The notes below the pieces were generated by a model. The model was given only the letters and a program-made list of their open reading frames with translations, was not told the DNA's origin and did no database searches. The position numbers and the translations under genes are program-made. This document shows, in pieces, positions 13,301 through 23,415 of a stretch of 64,000 nucleotides of DNA. This DNA is from Archivesica marissinica (taxonomy: Eukaryota > Mollusca > Bivalvia > Venerida > Vesicomyidae): positions 8,107,386-8,171,385 of the forward strand of contig CM026390.1 in assembly GCA_014843695.1 (NCBI GenBank). Direction: 5' to 3'. How positions within the stretch are numbered: the first letter of the stretch is position 1; each line of letters opens with the position of its first letter.

Positions 13301-15440
13301 ACCATTGCGCTATCACCGTTCTACCATTGCGCTATCACCGCTCTACCACTGCGCTATCACCGTTCTACCATTGCGCTATCACCGCTCTACTACTGCGCTA
13401 TCACCGTTCTACCACTGCGACAGCGCTATCACCATTCTACCACTGAGCTATCACCGTTCTACCATTGCGCTATCACCGTTCTACCACTGCGTTATCACCG
13501 TTCTACCACTGCGCTATCACCGTTCTACCACTGCGCTATCACCGTTCTACCATTGCGCTATCACCGTTCAACCCTGCGCTATCACCGTTCTGCCACTGCG
13601 CTATCACCGTGCTACCACTGCGCTATCACCGTTCTACCATTGCGCACTCACCGTTCTACTACTGCGGTATCACCGTTCTACCACTGCGCTATCACCGTTC
13701 TACCACTGCGCTATCACCGTTCTACCACTGCGCTTTCACGTTCTACTACTGCGCTATCACCGTTCTACCATTGCGCTATCACCGTTCTACCATTGCGCTA
13801 TCACCGTTCTACCACTGCGCTATCACCGTTCTACCACTGCGCTATCACCGTTCTACCACTGCGCTATCACCATTCTACCACTGCGCTATCACCGTTCTAC
13901 CATTGCGCTATCACCGTACAACCACTGCGCTATCACCGTTCTGCTACTGCGCAATCACCGCGCTACCACTGCGCTATCACCGTTCTACCATTGCGCTACG
14001 TTCTGCGGATCACCGTTCTACCACTGCGCTATCACCGTTCTACCACTGCGCTATCACCGTTCTACCACTGCGCTATCACCGTTCTACCACTGCGCTATCA
14101 CCGTTCTACCACTGCGCTATCACCGTTCTACCACTGCGCTATCACCGTTCTACTACTGCGCTATCACCGTTCTACCATTGCGCTATCACGTTCTACCATT
14201 GCGCTATACCGGCTACCATTGCGCTATCACCGTTCTACCACTGCGCTATCACCGTTCTACCACTGCGCTATCACCGTTCTACCATTGCGCTATCACCGTT
14301 CTACCACTGCGCTATCACCGTTCTACCACTGCGCTATCACCGTTCTACCACTGCGCTATCACCGTTCTACCATTGCGCTATCACCGTTCTACCACTGCGC
14401 TATCACCGTTCTACCATTGCGCTATCACCGTTCTACCACTGCGCTATCACCGTTCTACCACTGCGCTATCACCGTTCTACCACTGCCATCACCGTTCTCC
14501 ACTGCGCTATCACATTCTACCACTGCGCTATCACCGCACTACCATTGCGCGATTCACCGTTCTACCACTGCGCTATCACCGTTCTACCACTGCGCTCTCA
14601 CCGGTTTACCACTGCGCTATCACAGCACAACCTTGCGCTTCACCGTTCTACCATTGCGCTATCACCGCTCTACCACTGCGCTATCACCGTTCTACCATTG
14701 CGCTATCACCGCGCTACCACTGCGCTATCACCGTTCTACCATTGCGCTATCACCGTTCTACCACTGCGCTATCACCGCGGTACCACCGCCCTATCACCGT
14801 TCTACCATTGCGCTATCACCGTTCTACCACTGCGCTATCACCGCGCTACCACTGCCCTATCACCGTTCTACCACTGCGCTATCACCGTTCTACCACCGTT
14901 CTACCACTGCGCTATCACCGTTCTACCACTGCGCTATCATCGTTCTACCATTGCGCTACAACCGTTCTACCATTGCGCTATCACCGTTCTACCACTGCGC
15001 TATCACCGTTCTACCACTGCGCTATCACAGCACTACAATTGCGCTATCACCGTTCTACCACTGCGCTATCACCGTTCTACCACTGCGCTATCACCGTTCT
15101 ACCACTGCGCTATCACCGTTCTACACGTTCTACCACTGCGCTATCACCGTTCTACACTGCGCTATCATTGGTTCCGTTCTACCACTGCTCTATCACCGTT
15201 CTACCACTGCGCTATCACAGTTCTACAATTGCGCTATCACCGTTCTACCACTGCTCTATCACCGTTCTACCACTGCGCTATCACCTTTCTACCACTGGGC
15301 TATCACAGTTCTACCATTGCGATATCACCGTTCTACCACTGCGCTATTACAGTTCTACCATTGCGCTATCGCCGTTCTACCACTGCGCTATCACAGCACT
15401 ATCATTGCGTTCACAGTTTCACTGCGCTATATAGCAATAC
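10310..15440. repeat. 22-bp minisatellite, stop-free in three frames
   Basis: About 230 copies of a 22-bp unit whose core is GCGCTATCACCGTTCTACC, preceded by ATT or ACT. Because 22 is not a multiple of 3 and the unit has no forward stop, all three plus frames stay open; one runs 10266-15434 (1722 codons). The translated period is 22 residues with conserved indels in DNA, not protein, phase, and there is no initiation context or splice structure. I therefore treat the frames as artefacts. Larger duplications of about 1038 bp lie within the array. Confidence 0.95.
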
Positions 15441-15463
15441 ATTGCGCTTACCGCGTACCTTTG

Positions 15464-15967
15464 TGTATCTACAGCACAGATAATTCCATACAAGATATGC
15501 CATACATCCCCTACCAACCTTAGTATCTACAGCACAGATAATTCCATACAAGATATGCCATACATCCCTTACCCACCTTAGTATCTACAGCACAGATAAT
15601 TCCATACAAGATATGCCATACATCCCCTACCAACCTTAGTATCTACAGCACAGATAATTCCATACAAGATATGCCATACATCCCTTACCCACCTTAGTAT
15701 CTACAGCACAGATAATTCCATACAAGATATGCCATACATCCCCTACCAACCTTAGTATCTACAGCACAGATAATTCCATACAAGATATGCCATACATCCC
15801 TTACCCACCTTAGTATCTACAGCACAGATAATTCCATACAAGATATGCCATACATCCCCTACCAACCTTAGTATCTACAGCACAGATAATTCCATACAAG
15901 ATATGCCATACATCCCTTACCCACCTTAGTATCTACAGCACAGATAATTCCATACAAGATATGCCAT
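15464..15967. repeat. 58-bp array of alternating A/B units
   Basis: Nearly nine copies of a 58-bp unit starting GTATCTACAGCACAGATAAT. Units alternate strictly between ATCCCCTACCAACC and ATCCCTTACCCACC, so the true period is a 116-bp dimer. The small minus-strand frame at 15868-16074 is a shadow. Confidence 0.95.
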
Positions 15968-17490
15968 AAATCCATCACACATCTGGAGCACATGAAGTTC
16001 CCACAAATCCCCACACAAAACACCTTCATATCGACAGCACAGTTTGTTACCGTCACACTGTTAGACGATAACAACCATACGACCTATCAATATAATAGCA
16101 AAGGATAGTTCATACATTCTGGAGCAAATTTGAAACTGCAACGTGGAAAATCATACTCCAACTAGTTACCATATATAACCCGATACAACGAAACACAGCA
16201 ACTGTGAGCAAGCTGTACAACGGAACACATATGTTGATTAAAGGTGCCTGAATGTGGGCTTCAATGATAGACATTGGTCAGTTGCTCCATCCTGGAAACT
16301 ATTTAAGGAGGGTATGTCTTTATATTTGGTTTCCTCTGTTTTCATCGTGGTTACCTTTGTACAAAATGTTATCCATTTCCATCCGTTTTCTCATCTTATG
16401 ATTACTAAATGATTAAATCTCGACAGATATCCTACACATACTGTAAACAAGTGTTATCAATTAATTAACACGATCTCATGTATCATACAGTAGCATCTGG
16501 TTTTGGAACAACAGGGAACTCAAACTATTCCAACTAATGGATCAATGTGCATTTCGGAATAAATCGGACAGTGTCTGTCAAGGGAGGTAATAGAAACAAT
16601 TATCGATGCTGCTCATTGCTTCAGTGTACTATTTAGTTTTGCTTAGCCTGGGTTTTAGCCTGTCGATTTTTCACTTTTTTACTATTGGCAAAATACACGT
16701 GTTGTGTGTGTAATATATATTATTTCAATCCATGTTTGTGTTCAGTTATTTCAAACTATTGACACTTCAAAATGTATAATTTTATCAAGTTTCAGTATTC
16801 CTGAATTGTGAACTGTAAATTTAGGGTTTAAGATTGTAGCGTACATAGTATATACTATTATTATTAAATTTTAGATGTTTTAGCTCTTAAAGGCCTGCAG
16901 TTTGACCCCGTCCAATTGTAAAGATTTATATTTTACTACCTGTTCCATGTGATTAGTGGCTTGTATCAACAATGTAGCAGTACATTCAGTATAATTTGGC
17001 GTATGTAGGTATTTTCTAACGGTTAATATGCACGATCACTCTGTGAGCTGAGAATTAGTCAAAATGATGCCCTGACAATTTAAGTAAACGTATATTATTG
17101 ATTGTAAAGAAAATTGATAGTTATGAGTATTCAAACTACATAATCCAGATCAGCCCAGGGACATAGATTACATGTTATGTAGGTGCCTCATCAGCCGTGG
17201 CGTAATCACTGAGACTGATAATTTGTATGCATGTATATAATATGTATGTATTTATATGAATAAACTATATGTGTTCGTTATATGGTAACCTTCATACTTC
17301 ATTTAATTATATATCTACAGTATTATTCGCAAGTTTTCTGTTATATTTTAAATATTTCTCTGTGTCAGTGTGTTTTTACCGATATTGATGCTACATAATA
17401 ATCACAGTGAATGCTATGAGTACATGTATAATATTATAATTATAATCTCTTGAACATACGAGTATTACACATATTCTGCCGATTTCTACA
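15968..17490. other. Single-copy spacer, no gene recognised
   Basis: About 1.5 kb of AT-rich sequence upstream of the small gene at 17493. I see no open frame of note. Positions about 16637-16679 match, in inverse orientation, a block at about 46893-46937. GGGAGGTAATAG at about 16580 resembles a short motif frequent in mollusc DNA. Confidence 0.5.
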
Positions 17491-17492
17491 AG

Positions 17493-17987
17493 ATGCCATT
17501 GAGTAAAATAACAATGTATGTAACTGATGAGCATAGAAAAGAATTGCTGACTTTCTTGCAAAATAAGAACTGGGACGTAGAGATGGAAATAGAAGAAACA
17601 GCCACCGCCATGCCCGTTGCAGAGGCTGCTTACGTACCTCCCCCTATGCCTCAGCATGCTGAAGGTGTTGCTGAGTGTCCACTGTGCTTGTGTTCCCCTT
17701 GCATAACAAATGAACAGAACAAACAACTTTGGTGGCCTGCTAATAATCGTCCACCGCATAATCTAAATTCACATGAGAGAAAGCTTCTATACAGGAGGTT
17801 TTGGGCAATGCTATATAATTGTGGCGCATGTAAAGATGTCAGATATATAGAGAGAAAAGTAGCGGCTAGAAGAGGAGACTGTACTTGGCATAAGAGGGAA
17901 CTGATGCCTGAATGTGTGGTACAGCAATGCAGGAACTGGCTGCCTAACCCGCGCAACCAGCCTTATTTGGGCCATAAGTGGAGTTGA
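17493..17987 (+). CDS. Small conserved-looking cysteine-rich protein, function unknown
   Basis: An uninterrupted 164-codon frame that does not come from repeats. Residues 1-50 are mildly acidic and possibly helical. Residues about 47-55 are Pro-rich (PPPMP). Residues about 62-69 form a Cys cluster (CPLCLCSPC) followed by Trp-Trp. The second half is basic and aromatic with spaced Cys (NCGAC, MPECVVQQC) and ends in a motif of the type PNPxxxPYxGHKW. The Cys/His content suggests metal binding, but that is inference. I recall similar uncharacterised proteins in invertebrate genomes but cannot name a family. The sequence TTTCTACAAG directly before the ATG looks like a splice acceptor, so the ATG may instead be internal to an exon. 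No polyadenylation signal is obvious within about 100 bp. Confidence 0.6.
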   Translation: MPLSKITMYVTDEHRKELLTFLQNKNWDVEMEIEETATAMPVAEAAYVPPPMPQHAEGVAECPLCLCSPCITNEQNKQLWWPANNRPPHNLNSHERKLLYRRFWAMLYNCGACKDVRYIERKVAARRGDCTWHKRELMPECVVQQCRNWLPNPRNQPYLGHKWS

Positions 17988-18139
17988 ATTGTTTATACCA
18001 GTTGTAAGTACTATGAAAATACAGAACTTCAATTTCAGCAATTTATAACCTCTGATATGTACGTGGGTCATACTAGATATAAGTGGTGCTCATGTATTAG
18101 ATGCATACCATGCAGGGCCTCGCATGTGGCAAATACGAT

Positions 18140-18227
18140 GTGCGTCGACCGTCAGATTTGTACCGCTATTCCTCGTGTGTTTAGTGCGTCGACCGTCAGA
18201 TTTGTACCGCTATTCCTCGTGTGTTTA
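18140..18227. repeat. 44-bp tandem duplication
   Basis: Two adjacent, essentially identical 44-bp copies starting GTGCGTCGACCGTCAGATTT at 18140 and 18184. Confidence 0.95.
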
Positions 18228-18324
18228 AGGTCAAATATAGGTCAACCTGCAGGCCTTTAAGATCACGCACGAAATACATTGTCTAGTATACAATATTTGA
18301 TCTCGAGTCATTTCAAATGTTACA

Positions 18325-18424
18325 TTGGAGTTTTTGTGGTGCACTAGGTCCATCACAAGGTTGCGGGTTTGAACCATAAACGAACCACGGCTGCTGCGCC
18401 AATAGGCAGTAAGCTTAATCAGCA
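18325..18424 (+). mobile_element. Possible tRNA-like fragment
   Basis: GTTGCGGGTTTGAACC at about 18361 resembles a pol III box B, and GTGGTGCACTAGG upstream vaguely resembles a box A. It may be a decayed SINE directly upstream of the LINE fragment. The call is weak. Confidence 0.3.
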
Positions 18425-18892
18425 GTCTTAATGTTTAAAACATCCAATGGCCTAGCACCTGTCTACCTGAAAGAGTCGTTCAGATTTACGTCTGATGTTC
18501 GAACTCAAAACTTGCGATCATCCGCCAATCTCCAACTTTACCCTCCTAAGCCATCTACTGAAGTTTTTAGAAAATATTTCTTATATTCAGGGCCAAACTT
18601 GTGGAATTCCCTCCCTTACCGCACCAAAACAGCTCATTCTGTTCCACACTTCAAAGCTTTATATATAATATGGTGCAAAGAACAGACCAATAAACTAATA
18701 AACTGATAATTTACAATTATACATGAATATAAGTATTAGTTCTTGCAGCTTATATCTTATTTCCCACGAAAGTGTTACTGGTTACTGTGTACATGTTTCA
18801 TTATGCTATTTCATGTTTTAATTTGTTGAGGGTCTCATGGTAGATTGACTTGTTCAAATGAGTTCTCTAGTTAAATAAAGTCTTTATTATTA

Positions 18893-18927
<35 letters not shown>
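18425..18927 (+). mobile_element. 5'-truncated non-LTR retrotransposon (LINE) 3' end
   Basis: Contains the last about 91 codons of a LINE reverse-transcriptase ORF (18431-18706), a short 3' UTR, AATAAAG at about 18875 and a TTA/AAT microsatellite tail ending at 18927. The microsatellite tail and 5' truncation are typical of CR1/jockey-like LINE insertions. Upstream of the ATG the frame closes, marking the truncation point near 18425. Confidence 0.75.
18431..18706 (+). pseudogene. LINE reverse transcriptase C-terminal remnant
   Basis: The 91-residue frame contains MFKTSNGLAPVYLKE near the start, then LRSSANLQLYPPKPST, and GPNLWNSLPYRTKTA followed by an F-K motif. From established knowledge of CR1/jockey-type ORF2 proteins, these blocks (NGLAPxYL, GPxLWNSLP) mark the region after the polymerase domain. 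The polymerase and endonuclease are absent, so this is a dead fragment, not a separate gene. Confidence 0.75.
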
Positions 18928-19439
18928 GTACTCATATTCACATAATGTCTTCTCTCTTACTAGTGACGATTGGTTTAGTCAGGAAATAGGTCTCCAAAAT
19001 TGTAAGAATTTGTTTCTAAATCTAGGTAACATAATTGTGTGTAAAACTATCGTACTTTGCAGCCAGCCTGGTCGTCTAAGTGGATTTATAAACAACCATA
19101 CCAGTGCTAGGTGTCTCGTCTTAGTACACCACATATATGTACTCACATGTTCACAACTGTCCGATAAACTCATAAATATCACTCAGACTGGTAATAGTCG
19201 CCTAGGTCAGAACATTGACATTTTGAAGGGACCATTGATTTTCAGGACTTAGTATAGTTGAACAATTCAAAGTTGGTGTACTTAGCTAGAGGATAATATG
19301 ACAAGACGAACAATTCATTTCTATCATAAAGCCGTGTTTTTTCGATTTACAAAATTGCAAAGTGATCAAGTTTGTTTTCGAATTCTGCGAAGCACACACG
19401 GAAGTGACCTTTGTTTATAACTGGATTCTATATATTATA
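18928..19439. other. Spacer, no gene accepted
   Basis: Plus-strand and minus-strand frames of 67-108 codons overlap here, but neither has recognisable motifs or composition. I see no supported feature. Confidence 0.5.
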
Positions 19440-19659
19440 CTAGATGACATAGAAAACGCACACAAACAGTATATGATTATTATTACATAAAAACGAAATA
19501 CGTAGGATTTCATTAAAGATATATCACATCTTTATTACAAAACTAGCAAACTGAACAACTACAAATATTCCACAATGTATAAAACTATGTATTTATATAG
19601 TCATTGTTTTTCATGTAAAAACACACTTATCCAAAATGTGCGTTTTCTATGTCCTCTAG
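19440..19659. mobile_element. MITE-like element with ~23-bp terminal inverted repeats
   Basis: CTAGATGACATAGAAAACGC at 19440 is mirrored by the reverse complement of 19637-19659, with one mismatch over 23 bp. The interior is about 170 bp, AT-rich and non-coding. A clear target-site duplication is not visible; ATA occurs on both sides but not at equal spacing. Family unknown. Confidence 0.6.
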
Positions 19660-19710
19660 CATACGTCTCAGTGGATGCATATTGTCATCAATTCGATACA
19701 ATAAGGAGAG

Positions 19711-20592
19711 ATGGGGCCTCCGTGGTGTGGTGAGTGGTCTATGGGGCCTCCGTGGTGTAGTGAGTGGTCTAGGGGCCTCCGTGGTGTGGTGAGTGGTCTA
19801 GGGGGCCTCCGTGGTGTAGTGAGTGGTCTAGGGGCCTCCGTGGTGTGGTGAGTGGTCTAGGGGGCCTCCGTGGTGTAGTGAGTGGTCTAGGGGCCTCCGT
19901 GGTGGAGTGGTGGTCTAGGGGGCTTCCGTGGTGTGGTGAGTGGTCTATGGGGCCTCCGTGGTGTAGTGAGTGGTCTAGGGCCTCCGTGGTGTGGTGAGTG
20001 GTCTAGGGGGCCTCCGTGGTGTAGTGAGTGGTCTGGGGCCTCCGTGGTGGTGAGTGGTCTAGGGGCCTCCGTGGTGTGGTGAGTGGTCTAGGGGGCCTCC
20101 GTGGTGGAGTGATTGGTCTGGGGGCTTCCGTGGTGGAGTGAGTGGTCTAGGGGCCTCCGTGGTGGAGTGAGTGGTCTAGGGGCCTCCGTGGTGTGGTGAG
20201 TGGTCTAGGGGCCTCCGTGGTGGATTGAGTGGTCTAGGGGGCCTCCGTGGTGTGGTAAGTGGTCTAGGGGGCCTCCGTGGTGGAGTGAGTGGTCTAGGGG
20301 GCCTCCGTGGTGTGGTGAGTGGTCTAGGGGGCTCCGTGTGGAGTGAGTGGTCTAGGGGGCCTCCGTGGTGGAGTGAGTGGTCTAGGGGGTCTCCGTGGTG
20401 GAGTGAGTGGTCTAGGGGCTTCCGTGTGAGTGAGTTGGTCTAGGGGCCTCCGTGGTGGAGTGAGTGGTCTAGGGGCCTCCGTGGTGGAGTGAGTGGTCTA
20501 GGGGGCCTCCGTGGTGGAGTGAGTGGTCTAGGGGGCTTCCGTGGTGGAGTGAGTGGTCTAGGGGGCCTCCGTGGTGGAGTGAGTGGTCTAGC
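19711..20592. repeat. ~30-bp minisatellite resembling a SINE box A
   Basis: About 30 copies of GGGGCCTCCGTGGTGTAGTG followed by AGTGGTCTAG, 28-30 bp per unit. TGGTGTAGTG fits the pol III box A pattern. GGGGCCTCCGTGGTGTAGTGG is also typical of tRNA-derived SINE starts, so the array may have expanded from a SINE head. There is a variant shift from GGTGTGG/GGTGTAG on the left to GGTGGAG on the right. Confidence 0.93.
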
Positions 20593-20593
20593 A

Positions 20594-20843
20594 CGATGTT
20601 GGTTTGCCGTTGGTTTGTCGTTGGTTTGTCGTTGGTTTGCCGTTGGTTTGTCGTTGGTTTGCCGTTGATTTGCCGTTGGTTTGTCGTTGGTTTGTCGTTG
20701 GTTTGTCGTTGGTTTGCTATTGGTTTGCCGTTGGTTTGTCGTTGGTTTGCCGTTAGTTTGCCGTTGGTTTGTCGTTGGTTTGTCGTTGGTTTGCCGTTGG
20801 TTTGTCGTTGGTTTGCCGTTGGTTTGTCGTTGGTTTGCTCCCT
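20594..20843. repeat. 11-bp minisatellite array
   Basis: About 23 copies of TTGGTTTGTCG or TTGGTTTGCCG. It directly abuts the previous array across AGCACGATG. Plus-strand frames reading repeated WFVVGL or VCR are artefacts. Confidence 0.95.
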
Positions 20844-21340
20844 ATCAGGGACAAAAGATAAAATGATGATGTCATAGAGAAGTCAGTCGCTTGCGAAGGT
20901 TGGAGGATTGAGTACTGGTTTCTACCCAGGAAATGAGGGTGGAGTGGACTTCTCCTGACTTTGTACGACAATGCACCACAGTGAGCCCTGATCAAATCAA
21001 AGGTAGAACGAAAGAAAGGAACGGAAACTCCAGAAATATACCAGTACAAAAACAAACTATCCCTTCTTGTGATGTGGGAATATGATGAATGGAAACTGGG
21101 AATGCGTGGGCTAGGTGTAAACAAATCGATTGTGTCGCTGTCGTCTCACACTAAAGCTTCTCAGGTTTCCGATATAGAGTAATATATCGACAAAAAGGGA
21201 TGGCCAACAGAGCTTTTCCCAGGAATTGAAAATTTCATTAATAAGAGAGACGTTGTGTAGTAAAAGTCGATTGCATTACCACATGCATGTGGAGTTTACT
21301 GGTTTAAGCAAAGTATGTTTAGCTAGATTGCGAAAGAAGT
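20844..21340. other. Spacer, no gene recognised
   Basis: About 500 bp. The small minus-strand frame at 20753-21124 starts in unique DNA and ends inside the 11-bp array, and has no motif. Nothing else is seen. Confidence 0.5.
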
Positions 21341-21645
21341 TCTTACAACATTAGTTTAATCACTCTCGAGACCTCATTCCCGATGGAATTCATGAGGGAC
21401 TGTCTAGGCACTGTAGAATTTAAGTGCATTGCCTAAGGGCACAATCATAACGGCTGAAGACCACGGGTGTCCATCCCAGCTATCTTTCAGACACGGGGTG
21501 GGCACCCTGGTAGAACAACCGACCTATCACAAGCCAGCTGGATAGCTTCCTCGGATGAACACCCCAGTGGTATTCGAACCTAAAGTTGTGAGGGGCAAGT
21601 GATTTGAAGCCAACGGCCCATACAACTCGACCACATGGCGGCCAC
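21341..21645 (-). mobile_element. tRNA-derived SINE with shared 3' tail, about full length
   Basis: Read on the minus strand, the head starts near 21645 (GCCATGTGGTCGAGTTGTAT) and has box B GGTTCGAATACC at about 21570. The body includes GATTGTGCCCTTAGGCAATG, similar to the GTGCCCTTRRGCAAG core block of metazoan core-SINEs. The 3' tail is GGTCTCGAGAGTGATTAAAC then TTTCGCAATCTAGCT. The tail matches those at 3290, 38462, 44583 and 52676. Confidence 0.8.
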
Positions 21646-21725
21646 TCCATCAGACTGTTTCTTTAGAAATACTTCCCTAGACGATGGACACTCTGGAGTA
21701 TGTTATTATAATCTCACCTCACGAC

Positions 21726-21812
21726 CGCCTATTTAAGCATTGAGTACTCCACCAGACCAGTTCCCGCCTATTTAAGCATTGAGTACTCCACCAGACCAGT
21801 TCCCGCCTATTT
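21726..21812. repeat. 39-bp tandem repeat, 2.2 copies
   Basis: CGCCTATTTAAGCATTGAGT starts at 21726 and 21765, with a partial third copy at 21804. Confidence 0.95.
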
Positions 21813-21879
21813 ACGAACTTGTATACCACCCTTCCCTACCATAGTTATGTACAGTGGTTGCCAAGCAAAATGGTTCCCA

Positions 21880-22415
21880 CACCCGTTAATCGTTGGTAGT
21901 ACCCGTCAACTTGTTGGGCATACCCGTTATACCGTTCGTAGTACCCGCTATAACGTTGGGAGTACCCGTTACATCGTTGGGAGTACCCGTTACATCGTTG
22001 GGAGTACCCGTTATAGCGTTCGTAGTACCCGCTATAACGTTGGGAGTACCCGTTACATCGTTGGGAGTACCCGTTATAGCGTTCGTAGTACCCGCTATAA
22101 CGTTGGGAGTACCCGTTAAATCGTTGGGAGTACCCGTTATAACGTTGGGTTTACCCGTTATAACGTTTGGAGTACCCGTTATAACGTTGGGATTACCCGT
22201 TATACCGTTGGGAGTACCCGTTATAACGTTGGGAGTACCCGTTAAATGTTGGGAGTACCCGTTATAATGTTGGGTTAACCCGTTATAACGTTTGGAGTAC
22301 CCGTTATAACGTTGGGATTACCCGTTATAACGTTGGGATTACCCGTTATAGCGTTGGGATTACCCGTTATATTGTTGGTAATACCCGTTAAATTGTTGGG
22401 AGTACCCGTTATAAC
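21880..22415. repeat. 21-bp minisatellite array running into gap
   Basis: About 25 copies of GTTGGGAGTACCCGTTATAA (plus one base). Since 21 is a multiple of 3, it reads as heptads such as GVPVITL for over 120 codons; this is a repeat artefact. Within the array a 63-bp pattern recurs around GTTCGTAGTACCCGC. It is truncated by the gap at 22416. Confidence 0.95.
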
Positions 22416-23415
22416 NNNNNNNNNNNNNNNNNNNNNNNNNNNNNNNNNNNNNNNNNNNNNNNNNNNNNNNNNNNNNNNNNNNNNNNNNNNNNNNNNNNNN
22501 NNNNNNNNNNNNNNNNNNNNNNNNNNNNNNNNNNNNNNNNNNNNNNNNNNNNNNNNNNNNNNNNNNNNNNNNNNNNNNNNNNNNNNNNNNNNNNNNNNNN
22601 NNNNNNNNNNNNNNNNNNNNNNNNNNNNNNNNNNNNNNNNNNNNNNNNNNNNNNNNNNNNNNNNNNNNNNNNNNNNNNNNNNNNNNNNNNNNNNNNNNNN
22701 NNNNNNNNNNNNNNNNNNNNNNNNNNNNNNNNNNNNNNNNNNNNNNNNNNNNNNNNNNNNNNNNNNNNNNNNNNNNNNNNNNNNNNNNNNNNNNNNNNNN
22801 NNNNNNNNNNNNNNNNNNNNNNNNNNNNNNNNNNNNNNNNNNNNNNNNNNNNNNNNNNNNNNNNNNNNNNNNNNNNNNNNNNNNNNNNNNNNNNNNNNNN
22901 NNNNNNNNNNNNNNNNNNNNNNNNNNNNNNNNNNNNNNNNNNNNNNNNNNNNNNNNNNNNNNNNNNNNNNNNNNNNNNNNNNNNNNNNNNNNNNNNNNNN
23001 NNNNNNNNNNNNNNNNNNNNNNNNNNNNNNNNNNNNNNNNNNNNNNNNNNNNNNNNNNNNNNNNNNNNNNNNNNNNNNNNNNNNNNNNNNNNNNNNNNNN
23101 NNNNNNNNNNNNNNNNNNNNNNNNNNNNNNNNNNNNNNNNNNNNNNNNNNNNNNNNNNNNNNNNNNNNNNNNNNNNNNNNNNNNNNNNNNNNNNNNNNNN
23201 NNNNNNNNNNNNNNNNNNNNNNNNNNNNNNNNNNNNNNNNNNNNNNNNNNNNNNNNNNNNNNNNNNNNNNNNNNNNNNNNNNNNNNNNNNNNNNNNNNNN
23301 NNNNNNNNNNNNNNNNNNNNNNNNNNNNNNNNNNNNNNNNNNNNNNNNNNNNNNNNNNNNNNNNNNNNNNNNNNNNNNNNNNNNNNNNNNNNNNNNNNNN
23401 NNNNNNNNNNNNNNN
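22416..23415. other. Assembly gap, 1000 N
   Basis: Exactly 1000 N. The left flank is the 21-bp array and the right flank an unrelated 39-bp array, so at least one array boundary is hidden. Confidence 0.99.

Noticed and set aside
10266..15434. A 1722-codon open frame and two large companions in other plus frames
   Set aside because: They come from a stop-free 22-bp unit that is open in all three plus frames. The period is DNA-based and indels ignore codon phase.
18926..19252. 108-codon plus-strand frame and its minus-strand shadow
   Set aside because: Begins in the LINE microsatellite tail, with no motif or homology that I recognise.
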